Notes under the pieces: generated by a model
The model's database searches: none
The model's input: only the letters and a program-made list of their open reading frames with translations
What the model was told of the DNA's origin: nothing
Source: Flavobacterium sp. PMTSA4
GTDB lineage: Bacteria > Bacteroidota > Bacteroidia > Flavobacteriales > Flavobacteriaceae
Assembly: GCF_032098525.1 (NCBI RefSeq)
Contig: NZ_CP134890.1
Span: 1,550,001 to 1,614,000, forward strand
Length of the DNA: 64,000 nucleotides
Reading direction: 5' to 3'
Part shown: piece after piece, positions 10,001-18,513 of the stretch
Position numbering within the stretch: the first letter of the stretch is position 1
Layout of the letters: each line of letters opens with the position of its first letter
Made by a program: the position numbers and the translations under genes

Positions 10001-12203
10001 AGCATCTTGGAAAGATGTACCAATGTATAGGGATAATACAATAAAATATACAGGCATGATGGTTTTATACGAAAACACAAACATTATAGAAGTATACATT
10101 AAAGAAAAACTAGTAGATTCATATTCATCTTATTACAATGATTCATGGAACTGGGGCAATGCAATTGTTGGAGTTCAAAATGCCGCTGGAACTTCAGCTG
10201 TAGTTGCTCCGGGTAGAAACGGATTGGACACAAATTGGTCAACCATTAATGAAGCTTGGAGATTTACACCTTCTGGATCTTCCTTGACATCAATAAAATG
10301 GTTTGAAGGATTAGGAACTACTGGACCTCTTCTTGGAACAACAAACACTATAAATGTTTGCCCTACATTTACAACAACTTATACGGCTGAAGTAACTTAT
10401 ACTTTATGTAATGGAACAAATCTTAAAATAGTTGATGACACTACTGTTAATGTTAATGGCTCAAAAGTTTGGAATGGTAGTATTGATACGGATTGGGATA
10501 AAAATAATAATTGGACTCCAATTGGGATACCAAATGGGACAGATTGCGTAACAATTCCAAACACTACCAATAAGCCAATTGTTTCAGGATCAAGTTATAA
10601 TGGTCTTGCTGGAACTTTAACCGTTTTAAATAACGCTCTTTTAACTATTAATTCTAACAATAGCATAACAGTTACAGACTGGGTTAACATTCAACCTACT
10701 GGAGGGTTTTTAATTAATAACAATGCTAGTTTAGTGCAAATAAATAATACAACTAACATTGGTAATATAGTTTACAAAAGAAATGCATTTATTAGAAGTC
10801 TAGATTATGTTTACTGGTCCTCTCCTGTTTCAAACTTTAATATTAACAATATTGCTTCTCCACTATCATTTTGGGGAATTTACAAATGGAATACTATTGT
10901 AGCAAATCCTAATGGAGGACAAGGAAATTGGGAGAATGCATCAGGTAATATTATGATTCCAGGTAAAGGATATATTGCAAGTGGACCATCAAGTTTTAGT
11001 TCATCAACTGCATCAAATTTTAATGGCAGTTTTACTGGTGTTCCAAATAATGGAAATATTACACTCCAAATACAAAGAGGAAACGATACAAATACATCAT
11101 TTCATGTTGGTAATAATGGCTCAGAGATATCCAATTATAGTGACAATTGGAATCTAGTAGGTAATCCATATCCATCTGCAATAAGAGGAAGTCAATTTTT
11201 ATTTAACAATAATACCAAAATTGAAGGTAATATTAAATTATGGACTCATGGTACTCTACCTGCAAATATTGCAAGTCCTTTTTATGATTCTTTTGCTTAC
11301 AATTATAGTCCCGGTGATTATTTGACATATAATTTTACTGGTACTAGTTGTTGTCCTCTTGCAGCATCTGATCTATTTATTGGCTCTGGACAAGGTTTTT
11401 TTGTTCAAATGATTGATGGTCCAGCAGCAACAGATTTTATTTCATTCAACAATGATTTAAGAAGTTCAACTTACAGCAACAGTACTTTCTATAGAACGTT
11501 GAATGAACCTAACAATAATTTTGACATTAATTCCTTAGAAAGAAATAGAATTTGGTTAGATATAATTAACTCTAATGGACAATCAGACAGAACACTTTTT
11601 GGTTATATCGAAGGTGCAACAATGAACAGAGATAGTTTTTATGATTGTGTAACTCAGAATACAGGAGGAACATTAATTTATTCACTTATTGACAACACAA
11701 AATACTCAATTCAAGGCAGAAGTTTACCCTTTGACATAAATGATGAAGTTCCTATAGGAGTTAATATTCCTTCATCGGGAAATTATTCAATAGCTATTGG
11801 AGCTGTTGATGGATTGTTTAATTATCAAAATATATATCTAAAAGACATTTTGTTGAATATTACTCATGACATTAAAACATCTCCTTATCAGTTTACATCA
11901 CAGTCAGGAATTATTAATGATAGGTTCAAAATTGTGTATCAACAAAATTCTCTTGGAATAAATGATTTATCAATAAACAACAATATTAAAGTTATTACTA
12001 ATGATGAAGTTGCAGTTAGCTCGAGTAATCTTCAAATGGATTCTATAATTGTATTTAATGTTTTAGGGCAAAAAATAAACACATACAACAATATTAATAA
12101 CAATTATTTCACTTTAAACAATCTAAGAAAAAACAACACAACCCTATTGCTAAAAATAAAGTTGAATACTGGAGAAATAATAATTAGAAAAGTTTTGTAT
12201 TAA
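7011..12203 (+). CDS. Giant secreted T9SS protein with fibronectin III and PPC-like modules
   Basis: About 1730 residues from ATG 7011; an in-frame TTG at 6969 lies in the promoter -7 box and is rejected. A signal sequence is visible near residues 19-34 (KKVIFTMCLFLFLSTICNSQ). Next comes a MAM/jelly-roll-like segment starting GGFETGTNFASNGWN, with a GIDDVSLI strand, then a fibronectin III domain (CPGTPNSLLATGITSNSFNL). Several Cys-rich repeats follow that begin PCSNATNLACGT, NDECTGVTTI or PCSNITPIACGT and contain GKWYTF/DVWFKF strands, resembling PPC or pre-peptidase modules. The last ~600 residues carry WSSPVSNF, GNPYPSAI and a T9SS type A end (ININN... VFNVLGQKINTY... IIIRKVLY). No catalytic motif is recognised; an adhesin role is inferred. 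Confidence 0.88.
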   Translation: MKIRNINQVIEASHKKVIFTMCLFLFLSTICNSQTILISAAGDGGFETGTNFASNGWNTNTSPTTTRTNWVCGTNATSGFSGTRCAYLSNTWNTTQTHTYNLTTVARTTLYKDITIADPSETDITLSFRWICLGDGSNDKMTVWLVPTSTNLNYNAAAIIASGSAPTGNIQIGGNFSNQNSWTNYSTSIPAAYAGTTFRLVFEWVNDAVSGTTNPPAGIDDVSLISKKPICLAPNQATSFLSGTKTSTSFPASFSGSANGYLVIQSNSNIPPTQPVDGVLYSSTNISSLGSGLTFIQTSSSTSIPSNLLIENTQYFYYIYAYTNNSGCSGGPIYNASGPLIGSGITCPGTPNSLLATGITSNSFNLSWSNPNGGSASALTYIIQITTDSGYTTNISGSPFSVSANTINITSLSASTTYYYRILASNGCNSSYVNGNIITLAPATPCSNATNLACGTINLAGTTVGSTNYSNGSGCFLSDFGKWYTFIGDGNLNTITTTGTGGFDQEMAIARGSCGSLTNITCQDVGFSNGNESYSFVATLGTTYYVYVAHYLSGSSTTGTFTISRTCTTPIANDECTGVTTITANSGEACTTSVSSTTVGATQSQSGCAGTADDDVWFKFVAISTSHIMTVIPGTLNDAVLQFFSGNCGSLTSFGCLDSTSGSSAEIASLTGLTIGNTYYMRVYSYSNGSGQGTFTACLTTPIPPCSNITPIACGTNSVTISPGNGIYSPGSCGWSTPGREVIFSFTPTVSGNYTISQSNAYTYIDYFYKIASGGCSGTGWTCIFDTSGAATSATFNLTAGIQYYFLLDPENTNGGTVNFSLNCPCNPGTGTGVTTLGCPYIVTGGLGLNGADSSPINCNSGNCVNLEATYLQLNQTTNYTVSSIPYSPPYQFGCLTNQVSVNIDDRWSSIVNLPFNFCFYGNSYNSCVIGSNGMLSFNTSYATTSSGYEFNNNLPSTVGALFGNTIYGVYHDIDPSKGGEVGWELITLNTGCRALIASWKDVPMYRDNTIKYTGMMVLYENTNIIEVYIKEKLVDSYSSYYNDSWNWGNAIVGVQNAAGTSAVVAPGRNGLDTNWSTINEAWRFTPSGSSLTSIKWFEGLGTTGPLLGTTNTINVCPTFTTTYTAEVTYTLCNGTNLKIVDDTTVNVNGSKVWNGSIDTDWDKNNNWTPIGIPNGTDCVTIPNTTNKPIVSGSSYNGLAGTLTVLNNALLTINSNNSITVTDWVNIQPTGGFLINNNASLVQINNTTNIGNIVYKRNAFIRSLDYVYWSSPVSNFNINNIASPLSFWGIYKWNTIVANPNGGQGNWENASGNIMIPGKGYIASGPSSFSSSTASNFNGSFTGVPNNGNITLQIQRGNDTNTSFHVGNNGSEISNYSDNWNLVGNPYPSAIRGSQFLFNNNTKIEGNIKLWTHGTLPANIASPFYDSFAYNYSPGDYLTYNFTGTSCCPLAASDLFIGSGQGFFVQMIDGPAATDFISFNNDLRSSTYSNSTFYRTLNEPNNNFDINSLERNRIWLDIINSNGQSDRTLFGYIEGATMNRDSFYDCVTQNTGGTLIYSLIDNTKYSIQGRSLPFDINDEVPIGVNIPSSGNYSIAIGAVDGLFNYQNIYLKDILLNITHDIKTSPYQFTSQSGIINDRFKIVYQQNSLGINDLSINNNIKVITNDEVAVSSSNLQMDSIIVFNVLGQKINTYNNINNNYFTLNNLRKNNTTLLLKIKLNTGEIIIRKVLY

Positions 12204-12530
12204 CTAAAAGTAGTTTAAAAAATTCCAAAAAGACCTTTGCTTTAAATAGTTAAGGTCTTTTTCATTTTGATAAGCTTCTTTCTCAAAAGATATGTTTCTA
12301 TAAGCTTGATTCCAATTCTTTAATGTAAAAAAAAGAACTATAAACTCTAAAAAATACCAAATAAAAAAAGGAATGATTAACAACTCCAATTGCTGTCTAA
12401 TGTGAATTTTTTCATGATTAACAACAATTAAATTTTGTTTAGATTTTAAATCTTTCAAAATAATAAATGGAAACAAAGAAATTCCACTATATCCTTTAGG
12501 TATTAAATATTTCGAAACAATAATCAACAT
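12204..12530 (-). CDS. Small membrane protein with HEXXH zinc-protease motif
   Basis: 108 residues. HEKIH at 39-43 fits HEXXH, and a downstream acidic cluster (SFEKEAYQNE, residues 81-90) could provide the third zinc ligand, as in M48 and M56 peptidases. A hydrophobic segment LLIIPFFIWYFLEFIVLFF (about 50-68) lies between them, the arrangement seen in the core of BlaR1-like M56 proteins. No further transmembrane helices or sensor domain are present, so this is a minimal version. It stops one base after the stop of the convergent T9SS gene. Enzyme activity is inferred from the motif alone. Confidence 0.75.
   Translation of the reverse strand: MLIIVSKYLIPKGYSGISLFPFIILKDLKSKQNLIVVNHEKIHIRQQLELLIIPFFIWYFLEFIVLFFTLKNWNQAYRNISFEKEAYQNEKDLNYLKQRSFWNFLNYF
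12226..12261 (+). terminator. Terminator inside the convergent gene's 3' end
   Basis: AAAAAGACCTT and AAGGTCTTTTT pair across a 14-base loop and end in a T run. It follows the rightward T9SS gene and overlaps the coding 3' end of the leftward membrane protein gene. Confidence 0.65.
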
Positions 12531-12545
12531 TATTTATAAAGTCTT

Positions 12546-12553
12546 TAAATTTG
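12546..12553 (+). promoter_or_regulatory. -7 box TAAATTTG 5 bases before a start codon
   Basis: TAAATTTG fits TAnnTTTG exactly, and the ATG of the DUF5522 gene begins 5 bases after it. Transcription would start at or next to the start codon, so the mRNA may be leaderless. Confidence 0.55.
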
Positions 12554-12558
12554 CACCT

Positions 12559-12741
12559 ATGAATGACCAAAATACAGAAAATAAATTAATCGAAGGCGAA
12601 GATTATTATTTAACTCCTGAAGGTTATCGCTGTTTTACTGAAAAATATCATTTAAAACGTGGATATTGTTGCAAAAGTGGTTGCAGACATTGTCCTTACG
12701 GATTTGATAAAAAAACCGGAACCATAAAACCAAAAAAATAA
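12559..12741 (+). CDS. Cys-rich DUF5522 protein
   Basis: 60 residues, acidic start and a compact cysteine motif YCCKSGCRHCPYGF near residues 37-50. This is the signature of the short DUF5522 family, also found at the end of some larger bacterial and eukaryotic oxidoreductase-like proteins, and suggests metal or Fe-S binding. Function is unknown. It lies 26 bases ahead of hutU, so the two are probably cotranscribed. Confidence 0.85.
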   Translation: MNDQNTENKLIEGEDYYLTPEGYRCFTEKYHLKRGYCCKSGCRHCPYGFDKKTGTIKPKK

Positions 12742-12767
12742 AACAACTAACTATAACAAACACTAAA

Positions 12768-14744
12768 ATGACATTTAAAGAGCAAATTCTTCAAGGAATT
12801 CCGTCTATTTTACCTCAACCAAAACCTTATGAAAAGGAAATAAACCACGCACCAAAAAGAAAAGAGATACTTTCTGATGACGAAAAAAAATTAGCACTGC
12901 AAAATGCTTTACGCTATTTTGAACCAAAACATCACGCAGAATTAATCACTGAATTTAAAGCGGAACTTGAAACTTACGGTAGAATTTATATGTACCGTTT
13001 GCGTCCTGATTATAAAATGTATGCAAGACCAATTTCCGAATATCCCGGAAAAAGTGAACAAGCTAAGGCAATCATGCTAATGATTCAAAATAACTTAGAT
13101 TATGCGGTTGCTCAACATCCTCATGAATTGATTACATATGGCGGAAATGGTGCTGTTTTTCAAAACTGGGCACAATACTTATTAGCCATGCAATATCTTG
13201 CTGAAATGACTGATGAACAAACATTAGCAATGTATTCTGGTCATCCGATGGGTTTGTTTCCAAGTCATAAAGAAGCACCAAGAGTTGTAGTTACTAACGG
13301 AATGGTAATTCCAAATTATTCAAAACCGGATGATTGGGAGAAAATGAACGCTCTAGGCGTTTCGCAATACGGACAAATGACAGCTGGAAGTTATATGTAT
13401 ATTGGTCCTCAAGGAATTGTCCATGGAACTACAATCACGGTTTTAAATGGATTCAGAAAAATAAAAAAATCTCCAAAAGGTGGATTATTTGTCACTTCTG
13501 GTCTTGGTGGAATGTCTGGCGCACAACCAAAAGCAGGAAACATTGCGGGTTGTGTAACTGTTTGTGCTGAAGTAAATCCAAAAATTACCCATATTCGTCA
13601 TTCTCAAGGTTGGATTAATGAGATTATTGAAAACATTGACGAATTAGTTCCTAGAGTTAAAAAAGCTTTAGAGAACAAGGAAGTTGTATCGATAGCTTAT
13701 TTAGGAAATGTGGTTGATGTATGGGAACGTTTTGATAAAGAAAATTTACATATAGACTTAGGTTCAGATCAAACTTCACTACACAATCCTTGGGCTGGCG
13801 GTTATTATCCAGTTGGAATTTCATTTGAAGAAGCTAATGAAATGATGGCTAACAATCCAGAAAAATTCAAGGAAGAAGTTCAAAAAACGTTGCGTCGACA
13901 TGCTGCAGCAATTAATAAACATACTGCTAAAGGAACTTATTTCTTTGATTATGGTAATGCCTTTTTATTAGAGGCATCTCGAGCTGGAGCAGATATTATG
14001 GCTGAGAATCATATCGATTTTAAATATCCAAGCTACGTACAAGATATCATGGGGCCAATGTGTTTTGATTACGGTTTCGGTCCATTCCGTTGGGTTTGCG
14101 CTTCAGGAAATCCTGAAGATTTAGCTAAAACTGACGAAATTGCTTGCTATGTTTTGGAAGAAATGATGCAAAATTCTCCAGAAGAAATCCAGCAACAAAT
14201 GGCAGATAATATTCAATGGATAAAAGGCGCACAAGAAAACAAATTAGTTGTCGGTTCGCAGGCCAGAATACTTTATGCAGATGCAGAAGGAAGAATTAAA
14301 ATCGCAAAAGCTTTTAACCAAGCAATTGCAAAATGTGAAATAGGATATGTGATTTTAGGTCGTGATCATCATGACGTTTCTGGAACAGATTCTCCATATA
14401 GAGAAACTTCAAATATCTATGATGGTTCACGTTTTACTGCCGATATGGCAATCCAAAATGTCATTGGCGACAGTTTTCGCGGTGCAACTTGGGTTTCTAT
14501 CCACAATGGAGGCGGAGTTGGCTGGGGTGAAGTAATTAATGGTGGTTTTGGCATGGTTCTTGACGGAACTAAAGAAGCTTCAAAACGTTTAGAATCAATG
14601 CTTTTCTGGGATGTAAATAATGGAATTTCGAGAAGAAGTTGGGCCAGAAATGAAGGTGCTATTTTTGCAATTAAAAGAGCGATGGAGACGCAACCTTTAT
14701 TAAAAGTTACCATCCCAAATATAGTAGACGAATCACTATTATAA
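12768..14744 (+). CDS. hutU: Urocanate hydratase (urocanase)
   Basis: 658 residues, about 100 longer than the Pseudomonas enzyme but close to the length I expect for the Bacteroidota form. It hydrates urocanate to 4-imidazolone-5-propionate in histidine degradation, using tightly bound NAD. Signature blocks are YGGNGAVFQNWAQYLLAMQYL, SGHPMGLFPSHKEAPRVVVTNGMVIPNYS, LFVTSGLGGMSGAQPKAGNIAG (NAD-binding glycine loop), FDYGNAFLLEASRAGAD and MGPMCFDYGFGPFRWVCASG, which holds the conserved catalytic-site cysteine. No hutH, hutI or hutG is in the window, so the pathway is scattered. It starts 26 bases after the DUF5522 gene. Confidence 0.95.
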   Translation: MTFKEQILQGIPSILPQPKPYEKEINHAPKRKEILSDDEKKLALQNALRYFEPKHHAELITEFKAELETYGRIYMYRLRPDYKMYARPISEYPGKSEQAKAIMLMIQNNLDYAVAQHPHELITYGGNGAVFQNWAQYLLAMQYLAEMTDEQTLAMYSGHPMGLFPSHKEAPRVVVTNGMVIPNYSKPDDWEKMNALGVSQYGQMTAGSYMYIGPQGIVHGTTITVLNGFRKIKKSPKGGLFVTSGLGGMSGAQPKAGNIAGCVTVCAEVNPKITHIRHSQGWINEIIENIDELVPRVKKALENKEVVSIAYLGNVVDVWERFDKENLHIDLGSDQTSLHNPWAGGYYPVGISFEEANEMMANNPEKFKEEVQKTLRRHAAAINKHTAKGTYFFDYGNAFLLEASRAGADIMAENHIDFKYPSYVQDIMGPMCFDYGFGPFRWVCASGNPEDLAKTDEIACYVLEEMMQNSPEEIQQQMADNIQWIKGAQENKLVVGSQARILYADAEGRIKIAKAFNQAIAKCEIGYVILGRDHHDVSGTDSPYRETSNIYDGSRFTADMAIQNVIGDSFRGATWVSIHNGGGVGWGEVINGGFGMVLDGTKEASKRLESMLFWDVNNGISRRSWARNEGAIFAIKRAMETQPLLKVTIPNIVDESLL

Positions 14745-14812
14745 TTTTAAAGTTTTGTTGTTTTGATTATTCTCAATTTTAAAATTTAAAATTATAATTT
14801 AAATAAATAGCT

Positions 14813-15346
14813 ATGAAAAACATCAAATTCCTTCCGCTACTTTTACTTTTTATTATTACATCTTGTAGTTCAATTAAAGTAAATCAAGACTATGATAAAA
14901 ATGTATCCTTTGATGGTTACAAAACTTATGCTTACCATAAAAGTGGCATTGATAAAGTAGAAATATCAGATTTAGATAAAAAAAGAATTCTACGTTCTAT
15001 CGATGAAGTTATGGCAAGTAAAGGATTTACAAAATCTGAAAACCCTGATTTGTTAATTAATTTCTTCACAAAGGAAAGAGAACAAGTCAATGTAAACCAA
15101 TTTAATGCTGGCTGGGGTTATGGCTGGGGTTGGGGTTGGAATCCGTGGATGTGGGGTGGAAACACAACCATATCAAGATATAGTGAAGGTATTTTGACCA
15201 TTGATATAATTGATGCTAAGAAGAGAGAATTGATTTGGCAAGGCGAAGGTGAAGGTGTTTTAACCAAAAACACTGAAAAGAAAGAAGAAAATGTAAAAGA
15301 GTTTGTCACAAAAATTCTGGCTCAATATCCGCCACAAAAGAAATAA
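14813..15346 (+). CDS. DUF4136 lipoprotein
   Basis: 177 residues. The lipoprotein signal is LLLLFIITSCSS, with lipidated Cys20. The mature part follows the DUF4136 pattern: VSFDGYKTYAYHKSG near 38-52, KKRILRSIDEVMASKGFTKSENPDLLINFF near 60-90, then a short Gly/Trp-rich loop (GWGYGWGWGWNPWMWGG, about 101-117), then TISRYSEGILTIDIIDAKKRELIWQGEGEG. Such proteins sit in the outer membrane; no biochemical role is known. It is followed at once by a bidirectional terminator. Confidence 0.88.
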   Translation: MKNIKFLPLLLLFIITSCSSIKVNQDYDKNVSFDGYKTYAYHKSGIDKVEISDLDKKRILRSIDEVMASKGFTKSENPDLLINFFTKEREQVNVNQFNAGWGYGWGWGWNPWMWGGNTTISRYSEGILTIDIIDAKKRELIWQGEGEGVLTKNTEKKEENVKEFVTKILAQYPPQKK

Positions 15347-15348
15347 AT

Positions 15349-15377
15349 AAAAAAACCTCCAATTTGGAGGTTTTTTT
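15349..15377. terminator. Bidirectional intrinsic terminator
   Basis: AAAAAAACCTCCAA and TTGGAGGTTTTTTT pair almost perfectly. It ends both the rightward DUF4136 gene and the long leftward paa/2-oxoacid dehydrogenase run. Confidence 0.9.
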
Positions 15378-15379
15378 AT

Positions 15380-17425
15380 TTAATAGTTTAACAACTCTTC
15401 AATCTTAACTTTTACTTTATCTACATTTGGAATCATGGTGAATTCTAAAGTACTATTTAAAGGAATTGCAGGCATATTTTCAGAACCAATTACCATAACT
15501 GGAGCATCTAAATTCTTGAAACATTTTTCTTGAATTAGACCTGCTAAACTTCTTGCGAAAGAATTATTAGTTGGTTCTTCAGTTACCACTAAACATTTTT
15601 TAGTTTTTCTTACTGATTTCAAAACTGCTTCTTCATCCAAAGGATATAAAGTACGTAAATCAATAATTTCAACTTGGTTTTTAAAATCTGCCGAAGCATT
15701 CAAAGCCCAATGAACTCCCATACCGTAAGTTACAATTGAAATAGTTTCTTTGGTTTCTTGTTCCCAAATCTCTTGAGCTATATTTGCTTTTCCAAAAGGC
15801 AACATATAATCTTCGCTTGGTTCGTTAACTCTTGCGGCATCTGTTCCTTTCACTTTACTCCAATACAAACCTTTATGTTCTAAAATCACCACTGGATTTG
15901 GGTCATAATAAGCAGCTTTTAACAAACCTTTTAAATCGGCACCATTGCTTGGGTAAGCTATTTTTATTCCTTTAATATTCGTTAAAACACTTTCAACAGA
16001 AGACGAATGATATGGTCCGCCACTTCCGTAAGCTCCAATTGGAACTCGCAAAATCATGCTTACTGGCCATTTCCCATTAGATAAATAGCAAGAACGACTA
16101 ACTTCAGTAAACAATTGGTTTAAACCAGGCCAAATGTAATCGGCAAATTGAACCTCAACAATTGGTTTTAATCCAACAGCTGACATTCCAACGGTTGAAC
16201 CAACGATAAATGCTTCTTGGATTGGTGTATTGAAAACACGTTCATCTCCAAATTTTTGAGCTAAAGTTGCTGCTTCTCTAAAAACGCCACCTAATCTTCC
16301 ACCAACATCTTGTCCATAAAGTAAACTTTCTGGATGCTTTCGCATGATTTCTTCCACAGCAAACAAAGCACAATCCACCATTACCACTTTTTCTTCACGT
16401 TGTGGATTTCGCTCTCCAACTTCTTCTGTGATTAATGTTGGAGCAAAATCGTGCGTAAATAAATCTTCAGGTTTTGGATCTTCAGCTTTTTGCGCTTTTT
16501 CGAAATCTACTTTTACTTTTGAAATTGCTTCTTTTTCTAATTCTTTTATTTCATTTTCCGAAAATCCAACATCTGAAAGTTGTTTCTTCAGTACTGGAAA
16601 TGGATCACAAGATTTTGCTTCTTCTAAATCATCACGATACCATTCCATTCGAACTCCAGAAGTATGATGATTCAATAACGGAACTTTGGCATGTACTAAA
16701 AATGGTCTTCTTTCTGTACGAATGGTTGCAATTACTTTTTCAAGTGCTTCGTAACTTTCTGTAAAGTTGGCTCCATCGATAGAAATGGCTTCAATTCCGT
16801 GGAATCCTTTGGCATATTCAAACGCATTTTGAGCACGAGTTTCGGCTGCATTAGCTGAAATATCCCAACCGTTATCTTGTACTAAATACAAAATTGGCAA
16901 TTGTTTTAAAGCTGCCATTTGAAGTGCTTCAGCAATTTCTCCTTCAGTAACAGAAGCATCACCTAAAGAACAAACCACTAAAGGTTTTTCTTTAATATCT
17001 TCAGAAATATTTGTTTTTTCTTTATACCAAAAACCCATTGCTGCTCCAGTGGCTGGAATAGCTTGCATTCCAGTTGCAGAAGATTGATGTGGGATTTTTG
17101 GTTTATCAGCATCCTTCAAACTGGGATGACAATAATAAGTACGACCACCAGAAAACGGATCTTCTTTTTTGGCCATTAATTGCAACATCAAATCGTAAGG
17201 TTGCATTCCAATTCCCAACAACATGGCATCATCACGATAATACGGAAACGCATAATCTTGAGGCAATAATTGCATTGCAACCGCAATCTGAATGGCTTCG
17301 TGTCCACGTGATGTTGCGTGAACATATTTTGAAACTATTTTAAAATTTTCTTCATATAATTCACTCATGGCTTTTGCGGTTGCCATAGTTGAAAATGCTT
17401 TTTGTAATATGTTTTTATCTAACAT
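15380..17425 (-). CDS. 2-oxoacid dehydrogenase E1, fused alpha and beta subunits
   Basis: 681 residues from ATG 17425; an in-frame TTG at 17464 would overlap the end of ilvE and is rejected. The alpha half (1-~345) has HATSRGHEAIQIAVAMQL and a thiamine diphosphate motif near 155-187 in which the usual GDG/GEG reads GDA (SLGDASVTEGEIAEAL ... VQDNGW). The beta half (~350-681) has YGQDVGGRLGGVFREAATL, NTPIQEAFIVGSTVGMSAVGLKPIVEVQFADYIWPGLNQL and GPYHSSSVES, typical of transketolase-type beta subunits. It decarboxylates branched-chain or related 2-oxoacids onto the lipoyl E2 encoded two genes upstream. No E3 lies here. Substrate range is inferred; phenylpyruvate is a candidate given the paa context. 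Confidence 0.92.
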   Translation of the reverse strand: MLDKNILQKAFSTMATAKAMSELYEENFKIVSKYVHATSRGHEAIQIAVAMQLLPQDYAFPYYRDDAMLLGIGMQPYDLMLQLMAKKEDPFSGGRTYYCHPSLKDADKPKIPHQSSATGMQAIPATGAAMGFWYKEKTNISEDIKEKPLVVCSLGDASVTEGEIAEALQMAALKQLPILYLVQDNGWDISANAAETRAQNAFEYAKGFHGIEAISIDGANFTESYEALEKVIATIRTERRPFLVHAKVPLLNHHTSGVRMEWYRDDLEEAKSCDPFPVLKKQLSDVGFSENEIKELEKEAISKVKVDFEKAQKAEDPKPEDLFTHDFAPTLITEEVGERNPQREEKVVMVDCALFAVEEIMRKHPESLLYGQDVGGRLGGVFREAATLAQKFGDERVFNTPIQEAFIVGSTVGMSAVGLKPIVEVQFADYIWPGLNQLFTEVSRSCYLSNGKWPVSMILRVPIGAYGSGGPYHSSSVESVLTNIKGIKIAYPSNGADLKGLLKAAYYDPNPVVILEHKGLYWSKVKGTDAARVNEPSEDYMLPFGKANIAQEIWEQETKETISIVTYGMGVHWALNASADFKNQVEIIDLRTLYPLDEEAVLKSVRKTKKCLVVTEEPTNNSFARSLAGLIQEKCFKNLDAPVMVIGSENMPAIPLNSTLEFTMIPNVDKVKVKIEELLNY

Positions 17426-17442
17426 TCTTTCTTTTTTGAAAT

Positions 17443-18510
17443 CTATTCCGCTTCTATAACCCAACCGAATGGATCTTCAATTTCTTGTTTTTTAATTTTA
17501 TTCAAAGTATCATTTACCATTATTGAAACCGGATTTTCTAAAGGAAATTTGATTGATAAATCATTATTCCCAATTTCTTCAATCATCGCAATTCCTACTG
17601 CAGTTCCTGTTCCGAATGCTTCTTCTAAAGTTCCATTTTGTGAAGCTACAATAATTTCAGATATTTTAATTGGTCTTTCAGTTACTTCAAATCCTTTATG
17701 TCTTAATAAATCAATGACACTCATTCTTGTTATTCCGGATAAAATTGAACCAGTCAAGCTTGGCGTGATGAATTTTCCTCCTATTTTGAAGAAAATATTC
17801 ATGGTTCCAACTTCTTGAATGTATTCAAAATCATGTGCATCAAGCCATAAAACTTGGTCATAACCTTTAGCTTTTGCATATTCTGTTGGGCGAATAGCTG
17901 CTGCATAATTTCCTGCAGCTTTTGCTTCTCCTGTTCCACCATTTACAGCACGAACATATTTTTTTTCAGCATATAACTTAATTTTTCTGCTAAAAAATGG
18001 TCCAGCTGGCGATGCAATAATCATAAATTTAAATTTAGTTGCAGCACGCATACCAATAAAAGGTTCGTCAGCATACATAAATGGTCTTAAGTACAACGCA
18101 CTTCCTTCTTTTGATGGAATCCAATCTTTTTCTATCGCGGTAAATTGTTTTAATGCTTCAATAAATAAATCTTCAGGAAATAATGGCATTCCCATTCGGT
18201 CTGCGCTAAAATTTAAACGTTTTGCATTTTCATCAGCTCTGAATAATAATGGTGTTCCGTTTTTTGACTTTCTGGCTTTCATACCTTCAAAAATAGCCTG
18301 CCCGTAATGCAAAGCCATGGCTGCCGGATGCGTTGGAATTAAAGCTAAAGGTTCTATTCTGGGATTCTGCCATTCTCCGTTTTCATAATCGCAAATGAAC
18401 ATATGATCGGTAAAATTGAATCCCATTGTTACGTTTTCCAAATCAACTTGGCTTACTCTTGATTCTTTAACTTTAGTTATTTTTATTTCTGATGTCATAA
18501 TCTCGCTCAT
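17443..18510 (-). CDS. ilvE: Branched-chain amino acid aminotransferase
   Basis: 355 residues, fold type IV PLP enzyme that interconverts Leu/Ile/Val with their 2-oxoacids. The PLP lysine is K197 in GGTGEAKAAGNYAAA, followed by GYDQVLWLD and EVGTMNIFF, both standard for BCAT of the eukaryote-like type. HYGQAIFEGMKAR near 68-80 and LYLRPFMYADEP near 139-150 are substrate-pocket blocks. It begins 3 bases after E2 and ends 17 bases before E1, so it is built into a 2-oxoacid dehydrogenase operon. That position implies a catabolic role, possibly including phenylalanine, though this is inference. Confidence 0.93.
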   Translation of the reverse strand: MSEIMTSEIKITKVKESRVSQVDLENVTMGFNFTDHMFICDYENGEWQNPRIEPLALIPTHPAAMALHYGQAIFEGMKARKSKNGTPLLFRADENAKRLNFSADRMGMPLFPEDLFIEALKQFTAIEKDWIPSKEGSALYLRPFMYADEPFIGMRAATKFKFMIIASPAGPFFSRKIKLYAEKKYVRAVNGGTGEAKAAGNYAAAIRPTEYAKAKGYDQVLWLDAHDFEYIQEVGTMNIFFKIGGKFITPSLTGSILSGITRMSVIDLLRHKGFEVTERPIKISEIIVASQNGTLEEAFGTGTAVGIAMIEEIGNNDLSIKFPLENPVSIMVNDTLNKIKKQEIEDPFGWVIEAE

Positions 18511-18513
18511 AAT

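Noticed and set aside
17426..17464. Longer E1 start at a TTG (17464)
   Set aside because: It would overlap the end of ilvE by 22 bases; the ATG at 17425 has a purine-rich stretch just upstream.
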